From Chitinophaga varians (GTDB lineage Bacteria > Bacteroidota > Bacteroidia > Chitinophagales > Chitinophagaceae), in the NCBI RefSeq assembly GCF_012641275.1, contig NZ_JABAIA010000003.1, positions 1,488,001 through 1,552,000 on the forward strand: a stretch of 64,000 nt of DNA, given 5' to 3'. Under the pieces are notes generated by a model, which worked only from the letters and a program-made list of their open reading frames with translations, did no database searches and was not told the origin of the DNA. Positions 27,193-34,232 of the stretch are shown here, piece by piece. Positions within the stretch are counted from its first letter, which is position 1; each line of letters begins with the position of its first letter. The position numbers and the translations under genes were made by a program.

Positions 27193-27212
27193 CAGCCGCC
27201 CGAAGGCGGCTG
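27193..27212 (-). terminator. Terminator of the unknown beta-rich gene
   Basis: CAGCCGCC pairs with GGCGGCTG around CGAA. On the minus strand a T-rich run (TTTGTTTT) follows. It is 46 bp from the gene's stop and 7 bp past the xerD stop on the other strand. Confidence 0.75.
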
Positions 27213-27257
27213 GTACACGATAAAAAAGGGGTCAAACAAAATACTTTCCACCAGGAG

Positions 27258-28148
27258 TTAAAACAGCGCATTGCTCAGGTGCAATTGCTCCCGTTTCTTT
27301 CTGCTTTTTCCAGAGAGTACTTTCATATCGTTGATCCATCCCTGTATATGCCCTGATGCCCATTTGACCATAGACGAACGGTACACCAGGTTGACGCAAC
27401 TGCAGGGCGGAAGGTCTTGTCTTTCCGGTGAGGCAGCATGTGATTCATTTTCCGACAACACCAGTTTGTCATTATTATATATACGGAAATACACATCCGG
27501 CCCCATATTCCGGCGTCCTTGACGGACGGGCTGTAAGGAGCCGTGGTAAAGGTCTTTCCGGGAAAAACGCAGTGTATAACGGCCATATTCATTTGTAAAA
27601 GCAGTACCGATCTTTTTGCCGGAGAGCGCATTGAATGCCTCCACCCGTAATGGTGGCTGGTCATTTCCCGTCTCCCGGCGTTGTCTGACAGTACCGGTGA
27701 TCACCCAGGCGCCGGCTTCTCCCTGGATGGAGTTCCAAATGGCGGAAGGAACAACGTAGGCATAGGCCCCTATATAACCGTTAATACTGCGTTTCCAGTG
27801 TAGCACGGCTGTACACAGGTGAAAATTGCGGGGTTGCCGGATACCGGTTTTGCCGGGGAGCGTGTCCAGGCAGAGATCTAACTCCAGTGGTTCAGTAAAA
27901 AGGTGTTCCTGTTTCCACGATAGGGTGAAATTACCCTGATCGTCCAGTATAGCTTCCGCCAGCAGGCGGTCCGCTTTCATCAATACTTCTTTGGCTGACA
28001 AGGGTTGCAGGTCACTGAAAATTCCTTTGGGGTTGATGGCCGGATAACGGGTGTCCGGCAGGTAAACACGTATCCGTGCCTGCGAGAGGGGCTCGATGCA
28101 GTCGTCACAGATAAGAGCAGAGATATTTCCAATTAACAGGTAACTCAT
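27258..28148 (-). CDS. Protein of unknown function with transthyretin-like segments
   Basis: I do not recognise this 296-aa protein. It has no signal peptide. Two stretches have the pattern of a small beta-sandwich carrying a polymorphic loop: ARIRVYLPDTRYPAIN followed by AEAILDDQGNFTLSW, and LRVEAFNALSGKKIGTAFTNEYGRYTLRF. Both end in the GxYTLxF/GNFTLxW type common in carboxypeptidase-regulatory-like folds. The C terminus has a Cys-Cys motif (PPCSCVNL). The start ATG 28148 is chosen over an upstream in-frame codon at 28202. It stands alone. Confidence 0.6.
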   Translation of the reverse strand: MSYLLIGNISALICDDCIEPLSQARIRVYLPDTRYPAINPKGIFSDLQPLSAKEVLMKADRLLAEAILDDQGNFTLSWKQEHLFTEPLELDLCLDTLPGKTGIRQPRNFHLCTAVLHWKRSINGYIGAYAYVVPSAIWNSIQGEAGAWVITGTVRQRRETGNDQPPLRVEAFNALSGKKIGTAFTNEYGRYTLRFSRKDLYHGSLQPVRQGRRNMGPDVYFRIYNNDKLVLSENESHAASPERQDLPPCSCVNLVYRSSMVKWASGHIQGWINDMKVLSGKSRKKREQLHLSNALF

Positions 28149-28323
28149 GTTTTTTAATTTTAAAGGGGGCAATGATAGAAACCCGCTGCATACTAAAAAC
28201 AAACATGGTAGAAAGGCCCTAGTGCATTAATCCGATATGTGTAACAGTTAGTTCGATCCGGTTGCAGTTACAAAGATTAACAACATCAGGATGCTAAGCA
28301 AGCGTTGTAAACCTGAAAAAAAT

Positions 28324-28345
28324 AAATGCGTATAAATACGCATTT
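28324..28345 (-). terminator. Orphan terminator or attenuator
   Basis: A 9-bp perfect stem (AAATGCGTA/TACGCATTT) around TAAA is followed on the minus strand by ATTTTTTT. It lies 176 bp upstream of the unknown gene's ATG, so a minus-strand transcript beginning further upstream would end here. Confidence 0.55.
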
Positions 28346-28470
28346 TTAAGTGACTGTTACGCTATTTCAGTACTTCCTGTTAACCTCTTTTCAGGCACAA
28401 TCCTTTTCCATGCTACATTCCCGGCCAGCAGCCGGTTTTACGGGCCGAAACGCGACTCACACAACCAATC

Positions 28471-28500
28471 TTGCAAACATGTAATATTGTAATAATTTTA
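28471..28500 (+). promoter_or_regulatory. Candidate promoter of the sensor operon
   Basis: TTG followed after 19 nt by TAATTTTA, a one-mismatch match to TAnnTTTG. Start of transcription near 28504 leaves a short leader before the ATG at 28528. Confidence 0.35.
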
Positions 28501-28527
28501 CCCCAAAACCTTAAACTACCCACAATT

Positions 28528-28947
28528 ATGAGCGATTCTACACAAAGACCGATTCCTGCTGACGCAGGTGGTTTCATTTCCAGAGAGGAAATGGAGACAT
28601 TATGTAAGAACCATGACGACGAACATGCCCAGCAGAAATCCATGGGCACGCACGTAAAGGCCATGTGTTTTGGTAAAGACAAAGTGCTGGAACTGCTGAA
28701 TCAACCTGATTGTACCGCACTGAGAATTTACTATGGTCTGAAAATTGATACGGACGGTGACGGCATCAAAGAAAAGAAAATGGTGCTGGTAGCTGTTGAC
28801 AGCGAAGGTAACGACATCCTTCCTCCGGCAGGCGATCCCGCTACGGGTTCCGTTGCGAAAAGCATGTCTTCAGCGCTCATTCTTGACCAGGGCCTCCCCT
28901 GCCCGACTTATTGCTCCGGCGGAGGTACCAAACCACCCACCCAATAA
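28528..28947 (+). CDS. Hypothetical protein, 139 aa, Cys/Gly-rich C terminus
   Basis: I do not recognise a family. The protein has no signal peptide. Near the centre is LRIYYGLKIDTDGDGIKEKKMVLVAVDSEGNDI, in which DTDGDGIKEK resembles a calcium-binding or EF-type loop. The C terminus ends in LPCPTYCSGGGTKPP with two cysteines and glycines, reminiscent of a short peptide-like motif. It starts the operon with the 7-TM protein, kinase and regulator, 10 bp upstream of the next gene. Confidence 0.6.
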   Translation: MSDSTQRPIPADAGGFISREEMETLCKNHDDEHAQQKSMGTHVKAMCFGKDKVLELLNQPDCTALRIYYGLKIDTDGDGIKEKKMVLVAVDSEGNDILPPAGDPATGSVAKSMSSALILDQGLPCPTYCSGGGTKPPTQ

Positions 28948-28956
28948 AGGAAAAAC

Positions 28957-29646
28957 GTGAATCTGAATATATTCCTTGGTATATTTTACACGATGATGGG
29001 GATCGAAGCTTTGATTTTGATCCCCTTCCTGTTAAAATTCAGAACGCTGGACGCTGCCAGCAAGTGGATGTGCTACTACATCATCAGCAGCGTGGTTTTT
29101 GCTTTGGGATCTGCTATTACAGCCAATATGGGCATCAATAATATGTGGCTCTTCAGTCTGATGAACTTCCTTCAGTTTGGCATTCTTTCGTGCTTCTACT
29201 GGACTGTTATCAAGCACCCCACAGCCAAAATGATCATCACTTATCTTCCTGTACTGGTACTGATACTTTGTATTGCCGACTTCTTCAAATTTGAAGGCAT
29301 TCAACATTATAACTCCATCAGTGCCGGCCTGAAATCCGCTATTATCATTGCTTATGGAGTCACCTTCTTCCTTCAGTTACTAACCGATAAGGAACTGATT
29401 GAAAACGCTATCTACATTAATACGCTGCCGGTATTCTGGTATAACTCCGGCGTCTTTATCTATTTCTGTAGTTCCTTTTTATTTTCTATCAGCTTTAACC
29501 TCATACAGGCACTGGAACCAGAAGCCACAAGATGGTCAAAAGTATCTACGGTCATCAGCGTTAGCTATATTGTTGCCATAATTACCATGTTTCTGCTGTA
29601 TATTGGCCTCACAAAAACTAAACGGTTAGGGTATGCAGACAATTGA
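28957..29646 (+). CDS. Seven-helix membrane protein of unknown function
   Basis: The 229-aa protein starts at a GTG (28957) and has about seven hydrophobic helices spread across the entire length (for example residues 5-27, 40-58, 64-85, 92-110, 121-142, 155-180 and 196-217). No soluble domain is present. It overlaps the histidine kinase gene by 14 bp, so the two are translationally coupled. As the kinase itself has no sensor domain, this protein may be the missing input module. Confidence 0.75.
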   Translation: MNLNIFLGIFYTMMGIEALILIPFLLKFRTLDAASKWMCYYIISSVVFALGSAITANMGINNMWLFSLMNFLQFGILSCFYWTVIKHPTAKMIITYLPVLVLILCIADFFKFEGIQHYNSISAGLKSAIIIAYGVTFFLQLLTDKELIENAIYINTLPVFWYNSGVFIYFCSSFLFSISFNLIQALEPEATRWSKVSTVISVSYIVAIITMFLLYIGLTKTKRLGYADN

Positions 29647-30427
29647 TATTATTGTAATTGGTACTACAGTAATGTTAATCCTTGGAGTGATCGTGATTTT
29701 GCTCGTGATGTTCCAACAGAAACAGGTTATACAACACAAGCTACTGATCAGGGACAAAGATCTGCAACTGCAACGGGAACGACTGGTGGCTGTGTTACAG
29801 GGCCAGGAACAGGAACGCAAACGTATTGCCGAAGATCTGCACGATGAAGTAGGCGCGCAGCTGTCTGTGCTGAAACTCAGTATCGGCGGACTGATGCCGT
29901 TGCTGAAAACCGGCAACGGGGAAGCTGAAAGGCTGAAGGAAACCAAAGACTTTACGGACATTATTATACAACAACTCCGGTTCATCTCCCAAAGCCTGCA
30001 CCCCCAGGCGCTGGAAAACCTTGGCCTGGCCCATGCGCTGGATTCCTTCTGCAGCCTTATGAACAAAAACAAGGCGGTAAAAATACTCTTCCGGGTAACA
30101 GACAACCCTCAGCCTGTAGACAAGGAAAAAGCACTGAACGTATACCGCGTGGTGCAGGAACTGATCAACAATATCCTGAAACATGCAGCGGCAACAGAGG
30201 TGACCATCACTTACCAGACCACCCCCTCCCTGCTGACGATCACTGTTGCAGACAACGGCAACGGGCTGCTGCTGCCTTCACTGGATGCCAACAAAAAGAA
30301 AACAGGAAGCCTGGGCCTCAAAAACATCGAGAGCCGCCTCAATATAATCGGCGGAAATATTACCTTCGCCGCGGGCGATCCAATTGGCACACTCGCTACC
30401 ATTACCGTAGAAAATTATCAGGTTTAG
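29633..30427 (+). CDS. Sensor histidine kinase (HisKA_3 type)
   Basis: The 264-aa protein has one N-terminal transmembrane helix (residues 6-27), a coiled-coil linker, the dimerisation motif ERKRIAEDLHDEVGAQLSVLK with phospho-accepting His70, an N box (VVQELINNILKHA) and G1/G2 motifs (ADNGNGL, TGSLGLKNIESRL). There is no periplasmic or PAS sensor domain, so input should come from a partner. The NarL-type regulator is 133 bp downstream. Confidence 0.93.
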   Translation: MQTIDIIVIGTTVMLILGVIVILLVMFQQKQVIQHKLLIRDKDLQLQRERLVAVLQGQEQERKRIAEDLHDEVGAQLSVLKLSIGGLMPLLKTGNGEAERLKETKDFTDIIIQQLRFISQSLHPQALENLGLAHALDSFCSLMNKNKAVKILFRVTDNPQPVDKEKALNVYRVVQELINNILKHAAATEVTITYQTTPSLLTITVADNGNGLLLPSLDANKKKTGSLGLKNIESRLNIIGGNITFAAGDPIGTLATITVENYQV

Positions 30428-30560
30428 GTACAGAATAGTGAATGGATATGTTGTTTTATTACTAAATTGCCATCCGGTTTTGTTGTACCCATATGTAACA
30501 ACATGACTTCCAGTAATTTATTAACAAAAAAATAATTTATTTCTCTATAAACTGTTCACT

Positions 30561-31217
30561 ATGGCACACATAAAAGTGGCTATTGCTGACGATCATAAGA
30601 TCTTCCGCAGTGGAGTGATCAACACGCTGGTACCCTATGACAACATCCGCTTTGTATTTGAAGCGGATGATGGCCTGCACCTGTTGCAGCATATGGAACA
30701 GCAACAACCCGACGTAATTCTGATGGACCTTAAAATGCCCAACATGGACGGCATTGAGGCCACCATTAAAGTGAAGGAGAAGTACCCTGACGTGAAAGTA
30801 ATTATCCTCACCATGTATGAGGACGACAACTTCATCGTTCACCTCGTGGAAAACGGCGCCAACGCCTACCTGCTGAAAAATGCAGACCCGGAAGAAATCT
30901 ATGAAGCCATCTGCACGACTTATGAGAAAGGCTTCTATTTTAATGAAAACGTAAACCTGGCTTTATTAAAGAAAGTTCTACACAAAAATAAACAACAATT
31001 TAAGCCTACACTTAAAAACGAAATACAGCTCAACGACCGTGAGCAGGAAGTGCTGAAACTCATCTGCCAGGAGCTGACCACACAGGAAATATCTGAACAG
31101 ATATTCCTCAGCCCACGTACTGTAGAAGGTATCCGTCAAAAGCTGCTGGAAAAACTGAACGTCAAAAACAGCGTGGGCCTGGTATTATATGCGTTCCGTA
31201 ATGGACTCATCGAATAA
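30561..31217 (+). CDS. NarL/FixJ-family response regulator
   Basis: The 218-aa protein has a receiver domain (acidic pocket ADDHK, phospho-acceptor Asp56 in VILMDLKMPN, and a conserved Lys in AYLLKNA) and a C-terminal LuxR-type helix-turn-helix (LNDREQEVLKLICQELTTQEISEQIFLSPRTVEGIRQKLLEKL). It should be phosphorylated by the kinase upstream. Its targets are unknown; the DUF2911 gene 38 bp downstream may be one. Confidence 0.94.
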   Translation: MAHIKVAIADDHKIFRSGVINTLVPYDNIRFVFEADDGLHLLQHMEQQQPDVILMDLKMPNMDGIEATIKVKEKYPDVKVIILTMYEDDNFIVHLVENGANAYLLKNADPEEIYEAICTTYEKGFYFNENVNLALLKKVLHKNKQQFKPTLKNEIQLNDREQEVLKLICQELTTQEISEQIFLSPRTVEGIRQKLLEKLNVKNSVGLVLYAFRNGLIE

Positions 31218-31255
31218 TACGCCCCTTTTCCTTTGCCACCAATTATACACTCTAT

Positions 31256-32107
31256 ATGAAAACTGTAAGGAACTTCACCGCATCAGCCGCTGCCATGCTG
31301 CTGTTATATGCCGGTGCCTCTGTAGCACAGGGTATTAAGATGCCGGCTCCGAGCCCCGGCCAGACTGTAAAACAAGACTTCGCCCTCTCCAGCGTGGAAC
31401 TCAACTATTCCCGCCCCGTGAAAAAAGGCAGGGTGATCATGGGCGATATCGTTCCCTATAACAAAGTATGGAGAACAGGCGCTAACTCCCCCACCGTTAT
31501 CACTTTCGGCGAAGATGTAAGCTTCGGCGGCAAACCGGTGAAAGCCGGCAAATACGGCCTGCTCACCATTCCGGGTGCACAACAGTGGACCGTTATCCTC
31601 ACCAGCAGCCTGGATGTGAACAGCCCGTCGCTGTACAAACAGGAAAACGACGTAGCCCGTGTACAGGTTAAACCAGTAGCACAAGCCGCGCAGGAAAGCT
31701 TTACCATCGGTTTTGAAGATGTGAAAGAATCTTCCATGAACCTGGTGATCAGCTGGGACAAAGTAAAAGTACCTGTTGCCATCACTGCTGATATCCAGAA
31801 CAAAGTGCTGGGCCAGATCGATGCTGCGATGGCTGCTCCCGGCGATAAAAAACCCTACTTCCAGTCAGCCGTTTATTACCTCGAGCACGACCTGGACATC
31901 AACAAAGCCAAAACATGGATAGATGCAGCTGCTGCCCAAAGCCCTGATGCGTTCTGGGTTTGGCATCAGAAAGCAAAAATCTACGCGAAAGCGAAAGACA
32001 AAGCTGCTGCTAAAGAAGCTGCTCTGAAATCCATAGAGCTGGCTAAAGCTGCGAAGAACGATGACTACGTAGCGCTGAACAACAAACTGCTGGCCACACT
32101 GAAATAA
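31256..32107 (+). CDS. DUF2911 domain-containing secreted protein
   Basis: The 283-aa protein has a signal peptide (MLLLYAGASVAQG, ending near residue 25) and a DUF2911 domain with MPAPSPGQTVKQDFALSSVELNYSRPVKKGRVIMGDIVPYNKVWRTGANSPTVITF. A C-terminal helical region resembling TPR units (AKTWIDAAAAQSPDAFWVWHQKAKIYAKAKDKAAAKEAALKSIELAK) follows. It is secreted; biochemical function is unknown. It lies 38 bp after the response regulator and ends before a strong bidirectional terminator. Confidence 0.9.
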   Translation: MKTVRNFTASAAAMLLLYAGASVAQGIKMPAPSPGQTVKQDFALSSVELNYSRPVKKGRVIMGDIVPYNKVWRTGANSPTVITFGEDVSFGGKPVKAGKYGLLTIPGAQQWTVILTSSLDVNSPSLYKQENDVARVQVKPVAQAAQESFTIGFEDVKESSMNLVISWDKVKVPVAITADIQNKVLGQIDAAMAAPGDKKPYFQSAVYYLEHDLDINKAKTWIDAAAAQSPDAFWVWHQKAKIYAKAKDKAAAKEAALKSIELAKAAKNDDYVALNNKLLATLK

Positions 32108-32135
32108 TTTTAGTCCCGGCTATAAAATATGCGAC

Positions 32136-32171
32136 AAAAAAATGCAGCGGATAATTTCCGCTGCATTTTTT
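32136..32171. terminator. Bidirectional terminator after DUF2911 and symporter genes
   Basis: AAAAAATGCAGCGG pairs with CCGCTGCATTTTTT; T runs on both strands serve the two convergent transcripts. Confidence 0.9.
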
Positions 32172-32191
32172 ATTCTCCCTATAGCAAAATA

Positions 32192-33889
32192 TCAAATCGC
32201 TGTGGCCTTTTGTTTTACAAAGGGCTGTATCATGAGGGCAAATACCACAACCAGCACACATCCGATAGCATTGAGCCAGAGGAATGACACCTGTTCGGTC
32301 CCATACATAGCCAGTACAACTGCTTCCGCCGCAATGGCCCCCCAGAAAGTAGCAGTGCCTCCTACCCGTTTCAGGTAAAACGCCACCATAAAGATACCCA
32401 GCGTTACGCCGTAGAACCAGGAGCCCAGCACGTTTACCACCTCAATGAGGCTTCCCAGGCCGCTGGCAAACTGTGCTACCACAATACAAAATACGCCCCA
32501 TATCAATGACCATAACTTCGACACGCGCAGGTAATGCTCCGGAGAGGCGTTACCGTTATACAGCCGTTGGTAAATATCGATCACTGTGGTAGAAGCCAGT
32601 GAGTTGAGCGCCGCCGCAATGCTCCCCCATGCTGCCAGGAAGATAATCGCGATCAACAGGCCTACCAGTCCTTTAGGCAGGTTGTTGACCACAAAATGCA
32701 GGAAGATATAGTTGGTATCGTTAGTGTCCGCAGCGGGATCGGCTTTCTTCATCAGTGAAAGCGCCTCTGCCCTGACGGCCTGGGCCTGCTCATCGGTCTG
32801 TTTCAGTACTTTTTTGGCGGTGGCCGCAGCTGCAGCGTCGTCCTGTTCCAGGGCAGCCGCCAGCTGTTTCACCTGTTGCTGCTTCTGCGTGGCCAGCTGG
32901 CCGTATTGACTTTCCAGTTGCACTAAAGCCGGTCCCTGTGCGGTATTCCGGACTCTTGCCAACTGCGCTTCGTTGAAGAAAATGGGTGCGCGGAAATAGA
33001 GATAAAACACAAACACCATCGCGCCAATCAACAAGATGAGGAACTGCATCGGCACCTTCACCAGGCCGTTCATCAGCAGGCCCATACGGCTTTCTTTTAC
33101 GGACCTGGCAGTAAGGTAACGTCCTACCTGCGACTGGTCTGTCCCGAAATAGGACAAGGCAAGGAAAAAGCCGCCTATCAGGCCACTCCAGATATTGTAC
33201 TTGTCCGTCCAGTTGAATTTGGTCACAATCACATTCAGCTTCTCCATTTTACCGGACACCTGCAAGGCCTGTTTAAAACCGATGTCCGCCGGCAGCAGGT
33301 GAACGACCATCCAGCCGGCGAGGAACATACCTCCGAAGATGATGGCCAGTTGCAGCGTTTGGGTATAGGCCACGGCGCGGGTACCGCCCGCCACTGTGTA
33401 AATGATCAACAGGCCGCCCATGATCATATTGGTCCAGTAGAGGTTCCAACCCAACAAGGACGACAGGATGATAGACGGGGCGCAGATACTGATCCCGGTA
33501 GACAGCCCTCTTTGTATTAAAAACAGCGAAGCCGTCAGAGTCCTGGTTTTCAGATCGAACCGTTTTTCCAGGAACTCATAGGCAGTATATACTTTCAGTT
33601 TGTGAAAGATCGGGACAAAAGTGATACACAGTACCACCATGGCCAGCGGCAGGCCGAAATAATACTGCACGAAACGCATCCCGTCAGTATAGGCCTGGCC
33701 GGGCGCCGAAATAAAGGTTATGGCACTGGCCTGTGTACCGATGATAGACAACAGCACAATATACCAGGGCATAGACTGATTGCCGAGAAAGTAGCTTTCC
33801 ATACTCTGCTCTCCCCGGCTTTTCCAGACCCCGTACAATATAATGATCGCGAGAGTGGCAATCAACACCACCCAGTCTAATGAACTCAT
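32192..33889 (-). CDS. Sodium:solute symporter (SSS family)
   Basis: The 565-aa membrane protein has the SSS pattern (GNQSMPWYIVLLSIIGTQASAITF, AGGTRAVAYTQTLQLAIIFG and GSIAAALNSLASTTVIDIYQR) with 12 or more helices. A hydrophilic, Ala/Gln-rich stretch of about 70 residues (roughly 320-395, containing EQDDAAAAATAKKVLKQTDEQ) interrupts the membrane core and is predicted to be coiled coil. The family takes up sugars, amino acids or organic acids with Na+. It is the last gene of an operon with the PIG-L deacetylase and its start overlaps a tiny gene. Confidence 0.9.
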   Translation of the reverse strand: MSSLDWVVLIATLAIIILYGVWKSRGEQSMESYFLGNQSMPWYIVLLSIIGTQASAITFISAPGQAYTDGMRFVQYYFGLPLAMVVLCITFVPIFHKLKVYTAYEFLEKRFDLKTRTLTASLFLIQRGLSTGISICAPSIILSSLLGWNLYWTNMIMGGLLIIYTVAGGTRAVAYTQTLQLAIIFGGMFLAGWMVVHLLPADIGFKQALQVSGKMEKLNVIVTKFNWTDKYNIWSGLIGGFFLALSYFGTDQSQVGRYLTARSVKESRMGLLMNGLVKVPMQFLILLIGAMVFVFYLYFRAPIFFNEAQLARVRNTAQGPALVQLESQYGQLATQKQQQVKQLAAALEQDDAAAAATAKKVLKQTDEQAQAVRAEALSLMKKADPAADTNDTNYIFLHFVVNNLPKGLVGLLIAIIFLAAWGSIAAALNSLASTTVIDIYQRLYNGNASPEHYLRVSKLWSLIWGVFCIVVAQFASGLGSLIEVVNVLGSWFYGVTLGIFMVAFYLKRVGGTATFWGAIAAEAVVLAMYGTEQVSFLWLNAIGCVLVVVFALMIQPFVKQKATAI

Positions 33890-34014
33890 GAATATGTTTT
33901 GGTGAATAGATAGAAGAGTACGATCAGTACACCCAGCCAGGCGATCACCAGCACATACCAGTAACGCCAGGTTGGAAACAGTGGTGGCTTCTCTTCTTCC
34001 GGACCTGTAGCCAT
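33886..34014 (-). CDS. Small membrane protein, 42 aa, coupled to the symporter
   Basis: ATG at 34014 to TGA at 33886 gives 42 residues: a short acidic/proline head (MATGPEEEKPP), then a transmembrane helix WYVLVIAWLGVLIVLFYLF and a KTYS end. Its stop overlaps the symporter start codon by the 4-base ATGA, the classic sign of translational coupling. The hydrophobic profile makes it a likely symporter accessory peptide; that role is inferred. Confidence 0.65.
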   Translation of the reverse strand: MATGPEEEKPPLFPTWRYWYVLVIAWLGVLIVLFYLFTKTYS

Positions 34015-34052
34015 GTAGATATTTTGTTATTTAGATATTTGTTATTTCAGCA

Positions 34053-34226
34053 TTAGTCGTCTGAACTTTTGGTCCACATGCTTCCTGTCAGCAATCCAAG
34101 GCCGATACCAATCAGCAGTCCGATGTGGACCCTCTTTATCTCAAATCCGATGAACAGTCCCAGCAGGATACACAGGATAGCTGCGATCCTTAGCCTGGGG
34201 CGGTTCTGTACGTGTTTACCAGCCAT
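34053..34226 (-). CDS. Small membrane protein, 57 aa
   Basis: ATG at 34226 to TAA at 34053 gives 57 residues with a basic head (MAGKHVQNRPRLRIA), two hydrophobic segments (AAILCILLGLFIGFEI and VHIGLLIGIGLGLLTGS) separated by KR, and an acidic end. It begins 6 bp after the PIG-L deacetylase stops and lies 38 bp before the 42-aa gene, so all four are probably one operon. Confidence 0.62.
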   Translation of the reverse strand: MAGKHVQNRPRLRIAAILCILLGLFIGFEIKRVHIGLLIGIGLGLLTGSMWTKSSDD

Positions 34227-34232
34227 TTTGTT

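Larger units (their letters stand above)
28149..28527. other. Divergent intergenic region with terminator-like hairpin
   Basis: No gene is visible in these 379 bp. A hairpin AAATGCGTA/TACGCATTT at 28324-28345 is followed on the minus strand by a strong T run, although the next minus-strand gene lies downstream of it, so it may end a short leader transcript. A promoter for the rightward operon is at 28471-28500. Confidence 0.55.

Noticed and set aside
30481..30503. Imperfect dyad TGTTGTACCC.../...GTAACAACA upstream of the response regulator
   Set aside because: Arms need a gap to pair, and no box or gene end supports a function.
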